Source: Strix aluco (taxonomy: Eukaryota > Chordata > Aves > Strigiformes > Strigidae). Taken from it: a stretch of 64,000 bases of DNA. The notes beneath the pieces are model-generated. The model made no database searches and was not told where the DNA came from. It worked only from the letters and a program-made list of their open reading frames with translations. The DNA lies in assembly GCF_031877795.1 (NCBI RefSeq), contig NC_133939.1:9405698-9469697 (forward strand), in the 5' to 3' direction. Made by a program: the position numbers and the translations under genes. Below are positions 25,795-35,795 of the stretch, piece after piece. Numbering within the stretch: position 1 is the stretch's first letter; every line of letters starts with the position of its first letter.

Positions 25795-25855
25795 AAAAAA
25801 AAACCCAAAAACCAAAAAAACAAAAACCAAACCAAACCAAAAAACCCAAACAAAG
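25795..25855. repeat. A/C-rich low-complexity tract
   Basis: Sixty-one bases consist only of A and C, built from AAACC/AAAACCC-like units. A similar tract lies at 63827-63860. Neither shows an adjoining element body of which it might be the tail. Confidence 0.85.
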
Positions 25856-26799
25856 TTTGGCTGGTTTGCAACCACAGTTGTTTAACATGCAGTCAGTCCA
25901 GCACCTTTTAACATAATATGGCCTTAAATTTTAAATGTGTTGGTTTGCAGTTGCTACATTTGTTCTAACACTGCCTTAACTGATGTGCTCAAGCTAAAAC
26001 ATTTGAGTTTATTTGTAGTTTCAACAGCAGCACAGACACACCTCACCTTAAGGAGATGAACACCCTTACTCTGGGAACAAGCAAGCTCAAAAAGTCAGAG
26101 CCTAACAAAAAAGAACCTAAACAGGGGGTGTGCGGGAAACTGAGAGTGAGCCAAACCAGAAACAAAACCATATCAGGTGGAGGAAATGCGTGCAGCCACC
26201 AGGACAAGGATGAAGCACACGAGGGCTGGAGTGGAAGCAGCTAGAGATTATACATACCTAGTATTTCCAATCATTCTGTAACATGCCCAAACTTTTATTT
26301 GTTCCAAAGAACAACAGGTCTCGCATTGTGACAGTAATACATAAGACAAGGCTTTGCATAGCAGGAATAATAGGTTGTGAAAGACCATGCATGCAGACCC
26401 GTAACAACAGTATGCTGTTGTAGTTTCTTAGTATCCGTGACAAATAGATCCTCTAAAGCATTTTGAAGCGATTCACTTAACACCTTTGAGATCTGTGCAA
26501 ATGGGCATGAAAAGCTTTGATTTCTCTGGCACGCAAGCAATAGAAAGTCCTTGTCCTGTGGAAATGCATCTCATCCAAAATGAGATTTCTTACATTTTCT
26601 TCTAAATTGCGTAATCTTAAATTTCATTTAGTCCAGTATCTTTTCCAACATCTTTCATGTGTTCTTAAAAAAGAACTCCTAAAACCATTGTGAATATTTC
26701 AGATATGTCTCTATATTCTTTGAATGAATTTTATTAGGCCCTGATACTTTGAAAATATTAAATAATTAAATATTAAATTAAAGTGTGGTATAACTTTCT

Positions 26800-26810
<11 letters not shown>

Positions 26811-26834
<24 letters not shown>
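26811..26834. repeat. T24 homopolymer
   Basis: An uninterrupted run of 24 T follows TTTTTTCTTC. No retroposon body is recognised on either side. Confidence 0.9.
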
Positions 26835-26836
<2 letters not shown>

Positions 26837-26903
26837 ATTCTAGACAGTTCTTAGCTATATATTATATATTTCTGGTACTAATGGTGTTACTATGTGATCT
26901 CAG

Positions 26904-27107
26904 TGTTGTGGCTTGATCTTGGGCCAGAAGTCAAACACCACTCGGCTCTTCACTCACCCTTTCCCGTGGTCAGTTTGGGCCAGGCACTCCAGCTGTGCCC
27001 CTCCCAGCTCAAAGAAAGTTAACTCTACCTTGGCTGAAATCCGGGTCAGGTGCTCCAGTTATGCTCTCTCCCAGCTCAAGAAAATTATCCCAGATGAAAC
27101 CAGGACA
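26904..27107 (+). mobile_element. short rearranged solo LTR (avian ERV)
   Basis: It begins TGTTGTGGCTTGATCTTGGG and continues with a CACCACTCGGCTCTTCACTCACCC motif, then ends GAAACCAGGACA. Both ends are those of a common avian ERV LTR family (recalled), but only about 204 bp remain where full members are several hundred. The flanks ctcag (26899-26903) and ttcag (27108-27112) form an imperfect 5-bp target duplication, so both termini are original. The middle is deleted and the 3' part is duplicated (see the repeat at 26973-27107). Confidence 0.72.
26973..27107 (+). repeat. ~66-bp tandem duplication of the LTR 3' part
   Basis: GGCCAGGCACTCCAGCTGTG...CTCCCAGCTCAAAGAAAGTT is followed by a second, diverged copy, GGTCAGGTGCTCCAGTTATG...CTCCCAGCTCAAGAAAATTA. 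Each ends in the LTR-terminal TGAAAYC motif. The second copy supplies the true 3' end. Confidence 0.7.
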
Positions 27108-29492
27108 TTCAGTTAAGTTTTTTAATGAAGAAATGCACAAAATGTCAAAATGTCATTAGTGAGTCCTTTCCTTTGACATTGTCTGAAATTAGTTTTCCTT
27201 CTGGGTGAAAACAAAGAGCTAGAAGCAGAGATTTTTCTTATGATGAAAGGGTAGTGATGTTTTTTCCTTTCTCTTGCTAGTTGTTGTGGGCAAGCCACAG
27301 CTAGCCAGAAATAATGTTTTCAGAAGCAATTCTCAATTGTGAATGCATCAGTTTTGGGTTGTACCACATCTGGCTTCTCATATATCATTCTAAACCTTCC
27401 CTCCAAACCAGATATTTCTATGTGCTGCAGTCAGTTAGTCTCTTAAATCACTGCAATTTATTGAAAGAACTACTGTATCCTTCAGAGAGTGAATCCTGCT
27501 GGAATACATGGTTTTATAGGAAGGGTCATTCCTTCTCCATCCTAAGGAAGGCAACAGTTCCTCTTCCCTCTCCCTGACTCATGAGCTTATCTTACACCTC
27601 TAGGAACACTTGAAGGCAGCAGACTTTTCTTGCTGGTTTTCTACATAGTAACTGAGAGAATGAACATGCTAACAGAAATTTTTGATACCATTAGCAGACA
27701 TAGAAAAGAACAATGTAATCAGCTACCACTTTGCTGTGTTAGGAGTACAGAATACAGGGAAAATTGTTAACTATTTTAATAAGTTTCTGCCTCTCTAATT
27801 TGAGTGTGTCATCATGGCCTGTGTAAATAAAAGAAAAAGCACTTTTATAAACAATAAATCCATGATTTACGTAGTGTTACTACAGACACTAGTCAAGGGT
27901 TAAGTCACTGATAGTATATGGTCTTTCTTCAAACTTCTTTCTGCACGTTATTAATCAGTGTGCAGTCTCAAATTACTGTTAGAAATATCAGTATTAGAAA
28001 TACCAATGAGGTATCAGGAGGTAGAGCAAAAGGGGGAAGAAAGAAGAAAAAGACAACAATCTTCGCTTATCCTGCAAAACAGAACAGAACAGGATAAACT
28101 GCCAAGTAGAACTTGTACTGAGTTATTTGACAGCTAATGGAAATACAGCATAAATGACCAAACACTAATTTGAAGCAATTTCAACTGAACCTGTGTCCTC
28201 ATTGCCCTGTGCTTTTCTTTCTCTCACACATTTGGTTTTTTTTCCATCAACACCTTGCAGGGTCGAGCTTATTTGTAGGTGAAGTCATCATATCACAGTC
28301 TGGCTATCATGAGAACTATGATGAAAATGACAATCAGACCAAACCAGAACAGAGGCATGAGGGAACATGTTTGCAAACACTATTAAAGTCTGTCAGTTTG
28401 GTTGCAGGTATTGCATCTAATTCAGTTTCTTTGGCGGCCAGTCGGATCTGATCTTTCAATATCTGCTAGAGAACAAACATATTAATGAAATGAGACCATC
28501 TTAGAACTGGCTACAAGCCTACAGATAGACGCTGAGAGGGCCACCTATACTGGGAGCAGCACAGGAATGAGGCTGTTGGATGAAAGTAATTTTGATAGAG
28601 CAAAACTAGAGCACTACAGACAGCAGGAAATAAGTGATGGGAAATACATGGGGCAGAAGACAAAGTTGTCCAAGACTCAGTGGAAGAAAACAATTCACAG
28701 AGAATCTGAGAAAAAGAAATATGTTGCTGAGAATAATATATGCACAAGCTGCTATTAGCCTCTGTATTATGTCAAAATACAGGTCCAGGTGTCAGCACGT
28801 GGCACACAAGACACACTTTTGATTTCTTTCATTACTCAAAAAACTCCCTATGTATTCATGAATGTTTCACAAAAGAAAAGCAGGCAAGCATCACAAGATA
28901 CATTTCTTCTAATGATTTAATTTAAAAGCCTTTCAATATCCCAAAATTAAATATGCACAATAAAAAAGCATTACCATTGATTAGACTGGAAAGACAAATG
29001 GAATAAATAATATCCATTAAAGGTTCAGGTTATACTATGGAAAGCTGTTCAGCACACAGATCTAGTACTTATGCATGAAAATCCAATTGACACAATAGGC
29101 TATAACCATTCCAACAACCTATTATAGCCCATCATGTAAATGGTTACACATAATGACACAGTCATTATGGTCTGTAGGGCTCTGGATCAGTGAATTAAAA
29201 TTTCTCTAGGTAGAACAAACTTTGAGCAAATAGGCTCAAAGGAACTCTTACAATAAACTATGTCAAGACCTATCTTAGTAACTCCCAATTATACATTAAC
29301 TCATTAACACCAGTTGAATTGCTAAATTTTGGAAAAATTTAGTTACCTACAGTACAGAAGCCAGCATCAAAAGTCAGTATTCTTGAATATGTGTCATATA
29401 GATATCACTGTCCTTTACAGCTTCAAGTAAGAGAACAAGCTGTTTCATATGTCAGTTGCAGATAAACTCTTAGAGGGTAGATTTCCTTGTTT
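27108..29492. other. non-coding interval
   Basis: No supported gene. A 9-bp-arm palindrome (CATAATGAC / GTCATTATG) lies nearby at 29149-29169, within chance for this base composition. Confidence 0.55.
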
Positions 29493-29551
29493 GGAATCAT
29501 AGGATCATTTAGGTTGGAAAAGACCTTAAAGATCATCGAGTGCAACCACTT
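29493..29551 (-). mobile_element. CR1 3' tail, 59 bp, minus strand
   Basis: GGAATCATAGGATCATTTAG then GTTGGAAAAGACCTTAAAGA and TCATCGAGTGCAACCAC is the reverse complement of the CR1 3' terminus, including the ATGATTCC-type octamer repeats. The element is truncated to its last few dozen bases. A different CR1 subfamily from the 4907-5959 copy is likely, because it reads AAAGACC rather than AAGGGACC. Confidence 0.88.
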
Positions 29552-30513
29552 ACATATAAGCACTATAGTAAGCATGCAATATTGAAAGGCTCATATATTC
29601 TTTACACAAATTTCATTTTTCTTTAAAATTATCATTTGTATAAATAGGTAAAAAGGCTACATAAATCTTGGAATAAATCAACTAAATGAAGGTGTCTAAT
29701 ACAAAGTAACTAAACAATAATAGAAAAAATATGTCTGATAGTGCATTTATAGGACAGTGGCCAGCTTAAGGAAGGACAAGAAACACACTTGGACTCAGTG
29801 AAAAAAGGGGCAGGTCCACAGCAAATGAGCAACAACACTGAAACTACAATTCAAGTCCAGCTCTCTTCATCAGGCCTTGGGAGAAAGAATGCCATACATT
29901 GTTCAAGAGCATAAACAATGGCAGACAAGAGCTTAAAATAATTAAGACAGTTAGAAGGATATGCTTAAAGATGCATCTCAAGTGTAAGGTTCTTTCATGT
30001 GTGCTAGTTATGCTTAAAGTCTCATAGGAGCCTGATGAGAAACCTCTCACTATTGCTGGTTAGGGGCTGATTCAGGTGGTTTGCTTATAGCACCAAGCTG
30101 AGTGGACAAAATGCCTATGAAATGTGTGGTCCTAACAAGATAGTGGCCTTATGGTACCTAATCCAAGTGTATAAACTCCCCATGAATTAATGAAGAGTGA
30201 GGTAAATGCTTTCAAGAAATTCAGGAAGAACAATTATAGTTATTGTGATGTATAGATGATGTAATCACTATATCAGGTACCTGTGCATAAAATTCTGCGT
30301 GTGTCCTTATTTGAATATCACGCTGTGAAATCACCTTCCGATCATAATGAAGCGCATCACCACAGCACAGAGCTTGACCTCACAGTCAGAGCTTGTGCCT
30401 TTTTGGAGCTCAGCTGCTGTAGTGTGCAAAGAAGCTGAAACGATCAATGAACTTTTTTCCAAGTATCTGACAGAGGGGTGGACGAAAACGGGCATCCCTG
30501 TTTGATCTGGCCA
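29552..30513. other. non-coding interval upstream of the TRIM42 relic
   Basis: No coding region is supported. This would hold the promoter and 5' UTR of TRIM42 if they survive. I see no convincing TATA box or CpG cluster. Confidence 0.5.
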
Positions 30514-30830
30514 TGCTGCTCAACCTGCCATTACCTGACTTGACACAGCAGAAAGAAATAACGCTGCCCATGTTGGCGCTTCTTGTTTAGCAGTGAGCAG
30601 AACTGTAGCCATTTTCCATGTCTGTACAAAGATAAACCTTGCCAGTGCTGTCACTGCTCATGTGCAGAGCAGGCAAATTGTTGGTGGTGCTGCTGCTCTT
30701 GTTCAAATGACCCAGACTGCAAGTGCTGCTGCTGCGGTGGAGAGAATTCAGCATGTCAGTATTATGAAAGCAAGTGCTGCAGAAGTTCTATTGATGAACC
30801 ACATCACTCAAGAACACCAGGAGCTGTTCA
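30514..30830 (+). pseudogene. TRIM42: TRIM42 exon 1 relic: Cys-rich N-terminus
   Basis: The conserved part starts at about 30562 (RCPCWRFLFSSEQNC) and runs through CPCLYKD-like, CHCSCAEQANCWWCCCS, NDPDCKCCC and YYESKCCR blocks, matching mammalian TRIM42 in order and spacing. Further upstream a Cys-bearing stretch from 30514 is cut by TGA (30541-30543) and TAA (30559-30561) in the same frame. No ATG occurs in frame between those stops and the donor, so translation could not begin properly. The exon ends TTCA with donor GTAAGT at 30831 (phase 2). The cysteine pattern itself is well kept, with about 20 Cys in 80 codons. Confidence 0.85.
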
Positions 30831-32182
30831 GTAAGTGGAGTTAAAGGCTCTTAAAATTTCTTGGGGTTTTGTTTTTCTAATTTACATTATATCTTAATAG
30901 ATGTGTTGCATTTAGAAAACACAGTCTGTTGGCATGTTGGAGTCATTTCGAATAACCACAGGATATCATTACTCTGACTGGGGCGAAGACTGCTCCAGAA
31001 CATCATTGCACTTGTAATTAGGACCACCTGATTTCCAGATAAAATCCATGAATGGCCAGCATATGCTTATGCATTCTCACAGTGTAAAAACCTATGTAGC
31101 AACATGAAGGAAAAGAGAACCTGAGAACAAGGAGGAAAACAGGAATGTTTTTGTAGGAAGGGGGCTGCAGGTAAGGATACAAGGAAGACTGGAGTAAAAA
31201 CAAAGAGTAGTAAGACTGCTGTTAACTGGAAGCAGAAGGAAGCAGTTATGTTCAGAATAAGACAAAAAGGAGACAAATAATTATGAAGACTCAAGAAATG
31301 CCACACAGAGAATGGAAAGAAGGCATAGTAACAGTCTTAGAAGATAAAACTGGAAACCAGGAGGGAAGGGGCTGATTATTAACTGTAGAAATGCTACACT
31401 AAGGAGCACTCACAAGTATGGGTGGGGGAAGAGGAGGGCAGAAATGAAGTTAACAGAAGAATTCCAGACTAAACAGTACCAAACCAAAGGGAATTGACAG
31501 GACCTCTGGAAATGTATGGTTAATCCCTACCTAGGTAAACTCTGAAGACAAGAAGGAATCTTCATAGCAACCGAAGATTCTAGTCTCTTTAGTTTATTAG
31601 GGTTTTTCTGTTGTTTAGAGTGACAGAAAGAGCAGATAGCATGGTTGAACATTTGAGGAGAGAAGGTGGGAAGGAAAGCAGTAACAACATAGATGCTAAA
31701 GAAACACACACCAGAGGGCCAGACCATAGAGGCCTAGAACCAGGTGTTCATCTTGAATAAAGATGCTTATGTCAAGGCTATGGAAAATATTGAGGAGGCA
31801 CTATAAAATTAATATATTTTTAAAAGGATAATGTCCACAGACTAAGAGGCAGGTTACGACTAACTATCAAGATTTGAAGAGAATGGGGATTAGCACATCC
31901 TGAAAAATCAGTCCTCTTCTAAAATAAAATAATAATTAAAAAAAAGAAAACACATTTGAAAGTCTTTGCAATTAATATAAAGAATCAGTGATAAGGCTGC
32001 TACTAACACTAAAAATAAACTTAATTCATTCTAGAAATCAGAAATAATTCAGAGGTGAGTGATTTCTTAAATGATTCTAAAATTATGATATAATTTAGTG
32101 TCTTATATAGTACCCTAATATTCAAATATTTTTGTTTGAGTTCTTGGGGTTGTTTCGTTGGTTTTTTTCCAATTTTATTTAG

Positions 32183-32845
32183 ATCAAAAGATGTCATCTC
32201 AAGATTCAGAACTAGGAATAATGCACCTGTCATTAGACTGGAAAGGAATGTCTCCAGCCATGTTTTCCATGACCAGCTTGCCTGTCCACTCTGTAAGCAA
32301 TTGTTTCCAACGATTTATGCTGCCATTCAATCACTGCTTTGGTGAGAAGTGCATAACTAAAAGAAAGACCAAAGCTGAAGTAACTGAAAACTTTTATATC
32401 ATCATATGCCCAGTGTATAGCAGAGCACATTGCCCCCCCTACACAAATAAAATTCAGCTGAGGAAAAGCAAAACTAGACATAGTTTTCTGAGGTGGAGAT
32501 TTGACCATAGTGACTGTGAAACTTGCAGGGAGAGAAGAAGAGTGGCAACCAAAAGGTGTAGAACATGTGGAATCAATTATTGTAATGAATGTCTGCATTT
32601 AAACCATTGCAAGAATGGTGCTCAAGACCACATTTTCACCAAAGCACATAAAGAAGATTGTGAACAGTGGCGCTGCTTACTGCACAGCAACTCAAACCTC
32701 TCTGAACACTGTCTGGATAGCCACGACCTGATCTGTGAGTCCTGCAAGAACTCACTGCACAACGATCACGAGACTATTCCCTTGTCAGTCATGTGTTCAA
32801 GAGAGCCTGCTTCCCTTTTTGATACATTTGCAAAATTTAGAACAG
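32183..32845 (+). pseudogene. TRIM42: TRIM42 exon 2 relic: RING and B-boxes
   Basis: The acceptor is TTTTATTTAG (ends 32182); the donor GTGTGT is at 32846. The correct entry frame (phase 2) reads ...SSHVFHDQLACPLCKQLF and then needs a shift of frame between 32295 and 32313 to reach RFMLPFNHCFGEKC. Three RING ligands are gone relative to the family: the Cys of LPC is Phe, the Cys before EKC is Gly, and CPVC is CPVY. After the shift the frame is open to the donor. AEVTENFYIIICPV is nearly identical to mammals. B-box 1 (CETCRERRRVATKRC...CNECL) and B-box 2 (CLLH...CESCKNSLHNDH) keep their zinc ligands. Only the open part is long (about 177 codons). Confidence 0.88.
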
Positions 32846-34141
32846 GTGTGTATTTCTGTTGCTTCTCACACTTTCCCATGCCTCCTTGGGAAAGAAACTT
32901 GAACATATGGTTGACAAGTTATATTAATTCTCTGCACAGCACAAGAGTCAGAAAGGTGATGTGTTCCCACTGTAGAAACACAAAAACCCATAATTGTGGC
33001 ATCATGAGCCAGGCTCCACTATTACAGAATGAAGGATCTGTATGTGGGATGGGAACAGAAATGTGCATCTAGGAAGGGGAACTTTCATTTCATACTACAG
33101 GACCCAGCATGGAATAAACACCAATTACATCTGCAGGACAAAATGGTGAATATTTTTTAATCAGAAATAGATGTTTGAAGATGAACTGCTTCTTCACCTG
33201 CAGGCAAGTTATGAATTGTCCCTCTTCAGTCAGTTTTATGCTTATGCCCATGCTATGAGTCAAAGCGGTCACATTTTTCTGAGGTGACACAGCAGTGTCA
33301 CTTATTTTAACTAAGACTTGATCCATAGCAACTAAGGGACTGAACACAGACCATGATTTTATCAATTTCTTTTAATTTTGATCTTTGCATATAACTTCAC
33401 AAATGTTGGGGACATAATGAAGTTGCACAGAAAATAACATTCAGAAAGGTGAAAGTGAACCATGCACAATGAGAAACAGCTGGAAGCATTAAATTCTCAA
33501 TTTTCAAATAGTCTTAAGTTTGAGAAAAGTAATGTAGAATATTTATGCAGGATTTTGTAATGTGAAATTGTTTCCTGATGTTAGCTGAATGCCACTGGAA
33601 TTTACTATCGGTCTTTGGTACTTTTGATTCTTTCCCTCACAGTTCACAATTTTTAGTGTCAGAAGAGTTAATCATACCCTCACATAACGACCATCAGAGG
33701 AATGTACTGTCAGCCACAGACATAATGTGGGCTATGCAGGTGTATTTGCTGTCAATATTTTAACTTCATACTGTCATAGTGAATTTTCAAAGATAATATA
33801 GAGCTACAATAAATTCAGCTTCAGGATTTCCCATGTAATAAAGTAAAAATTATCAAGTCTATTTTGGGGGAGATTAATTTGAGTAAGTGAGGAAATAACA
33901 ATAAAGTAGCAATTAACTGCCAAATTTTATACACCTAAATGTGAACATTTTAACCCAAACAACTTCCCTCGGGGCTTACCAGCAGCAGAAATGTGAGAAA
34001 AATACTAGAATCCTTATTCTTCTCCCATGTTCTACCAAACACGATTTTTTTTTAAGCTAAAATCTATCATTCTGCCTCTTGTAACCACTACGTTTTAAAA
34101 AGAATTTGGAACTTCTGACCTGATTTATTTTTTTTGCACAG

Positions 34142-34958
34142 TACACTAAGAAGTTGATAATGGCCTAATGGAAGTCATCCTGTTAAAATATAATTTCAGG
34201 ACCTATACGGTCATCAAAAGAAAGGAGATCAGAAATGGATTATTAAAAATATGTATGGTTCATCATGAACAAGAAAAGGAGATGATGGAGTTGCTTGAAA
34301 ACATTGAACTTAAAAAACAGAAAGAAATTTCAGAATACATAAGCTATACATCCAGCCAGCTATCATATATGGATGGCCTTATTTGATACACTAAAGAGGC
34401 TCTTAAGGAAGAAAGCCAAGTTGTGTTTCTGCAATCTGCACAGTGATTGGTGAAAGAAATAGAAAATGCAGTTCCTTCCATTTTCCAATCTAGTCCACAT
34501 CTAAGAGAAGATCCCTTAAGAAAACATCAACTCAACTTTGACAAATTTTTCCTGTTTTACACGGACTTGTCCCATCCCTTAGCAGAATAAAGCAGTCAGA
34601 AAGTAAAGCAGAAAAACATCCCTATTCTTTTAACCCAGAGATAATGTTCCAAGGCATGTTTCAAGTACTCATGAATCCAAGCAAGCAACATTATTCTGAA
34701 GTCCATTTTTAGATTCCTTGTTTGATTTAGGTGTGCTGTCTAAAGACACTGTCAGAAGACTAAGCTCTACACATCCCCATCATCCTACACAGAGTAATGA
34801 AGTGTGTGAGTAGCGGGATACAGCTTGTGAAACTCCAGGAAAAGAAAGAAAATATCAGATTGTTAACTTTTCAAGTCCAGAACCTACAGACAATGACAGT
34901 CCCAGTCCCAGGACCTGTTGTTATATATCAGACTGCTGTTTACTCGAGGTCTGCCAAA
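34142..34958 (+). pseudogene. TRIM42: TRIM42 exon 3 relic: coiled coil/COS region
   Basis: The acceptor TTTTGCACAG ends at 34141; the donor GTAAGA begins at 34959. Entry in phase 1 gives V-H-stop-E-V-D-N-G-L-M-E, where mammals have Tyr at the stop (TAA 34147-34149). The frame then reads KRKEIRNGLLK, a helical segment (EMMELLENIELKKQKEISEY) and MDGLI, with TGA at 34384 in place of an Ala, then TKEALKEESQVVFLQSAQ and another TGA at 34444. Beyond about 34500 homology fades and the frame is lost; it returns shifted at 34905 as VPGPVVIYQTAVYSRSAK. The length of 817 bp is close to that of the mammalian exon. Confidence 0.86.
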
Positions 34959-35546
34959 GTAAGACATTAATAAATTCTAAATATATAGAAGAGATCATTA
35001 GATTTTCAGGCTTTTATGAAGTCTGAACCCATACGAGTTTGAGTAAATAAGACTACAATATCAATTCCAAAACTTTATTTGTAGGAGACAGTGCATTTCA
35101 AACTCACCTTTTTAGATAAACGGAAGCATAAATTGATTCGTATTACATTCTACTGCAGTCAATGGGGTTCTTATGTTATTATATATGTGATATGAATATG
35201 TTACATGGAAAGGTCCAATGCAGAAAGAAATAGATATGCCATGTTTGTATTTAAATATCTGTATGTCGGATCAAATAATTCAATCGTGGTCTTGGCCTTC
35301 AATGTGACCACATCATATCCATGTAATTTTCGTCATTATACGTTTATAGATGCTAACAAGATCAGTACGCCAGTTGCCTAACATGACCAAGTGCATGTTG
35401 CAAAGTGCTGACTGCTGTCAGCCTACATTACTTTTAGCGTGTTAGAAGAGGATACTATGAAATTCCCAAGAGGCAGCTTAGCATTTTCCAAGACCACAAA
35501 CTGCATTATCTTCCACATATATTTCATGTTATGGTTGGAATTTCAG

Positions 35547-35795
35547 CTGCATTGGCATTTCAAAATTAAAATCCGCCAAACAGGGATGTTCCAAGAAAGC
35601 AAATATGAGGTAGAGTTTTATAAAGTTGCTCATATTGGTCCTGATAACACTGCCCAGACACCACTAGCTGGGCAGCTAAACAAAATACAGCAGCAGAACC
35701 TTGAAATACATAATCTGGATCCAAAGGCAGAATCTCTTTTTAAAGTCTGTGCTGTCAATGCAAGTGGTCGAGGAGAATGGAGTGAGATCTGTAAG
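35547..35795 (+). pseudogene. TRIM42: TRIM42 exon 4 relic: FN3 domain
   Basis: The acceptor GGAATTTCAG ends at 35546. The exon is in phase 0 and open for 83 codons, covering the fibronectin type III domain: KYEVEFYKVAHIGPDN, QQQNLEIHNLDP, SLFKVCAVNASGRGEWSEIC. The W of the WS-type FN3 ending is kept. GTATTG at 35796 is the probable donor; reading through instead gives a stop three codons on (TAG 35802-35804). This exon is the least damaged of the four. Confidence 0.85.

Larger units (their letters stand above)
24891..26903. other. non-coding interval with low-complexity tracts
   Basis: It contains the A/C-rich tract (25795-25855) and a poly-T tract (26811-26834), annotated separately. No gene is supported. 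Confidence 0.55.
30514..35795 (+). pseudogene. TRIM42: TRIM42 unitary pseudogene (four recognisable exons)
   Basis: TRIM42 belongs to the TRIM group with a Cys-rich N-terminus, RING, two B-boxes, coiled coil/COS and FN3. It is a presumed E3 ubiquitin ligase, testis-enriched in mammals. Exons here are 30514-30830, 32183-32845, 34142-34958 and 35547-35795. Introns of 1352, 1296 and 588 bp have GT-AG ends, and joins preserve reading frame (phases 2, 1 and 0). Lesions: stops TGA 30541 and TAA 30559 with no later in-frame ATG in exon 1; a frameshift between 32295 and 32313; RING cysteines lost; stops TAA 34147, TGA 34384 and TGA 34444; a net frameshift between 34447 and 34905. The last about 25 residues of the mammalian protein were not found. 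Retained introns exclude a retrocopy. Gene identity is strong; loss of function is very likely unless the assembly is faulty. Confidence 0.88.

Noticed and set aside
29149-29169. 9-bp-arm palindrome CATAATGAC/GTCATTATG
   Set aside because: One such hairpin is within chance for this length and base composition, and there is no neighbouring structure.
32158-33072. A 304-codon open frame as an intact single-exon gene
   Set aside because: It starts inside the intron before the exon 2 acceptor, uses the post-frameshift frame, and runs past the exon 2 donor at 32846 into intron sequence. Only 32314-32845 is homologous to TRIM42 in that frame.
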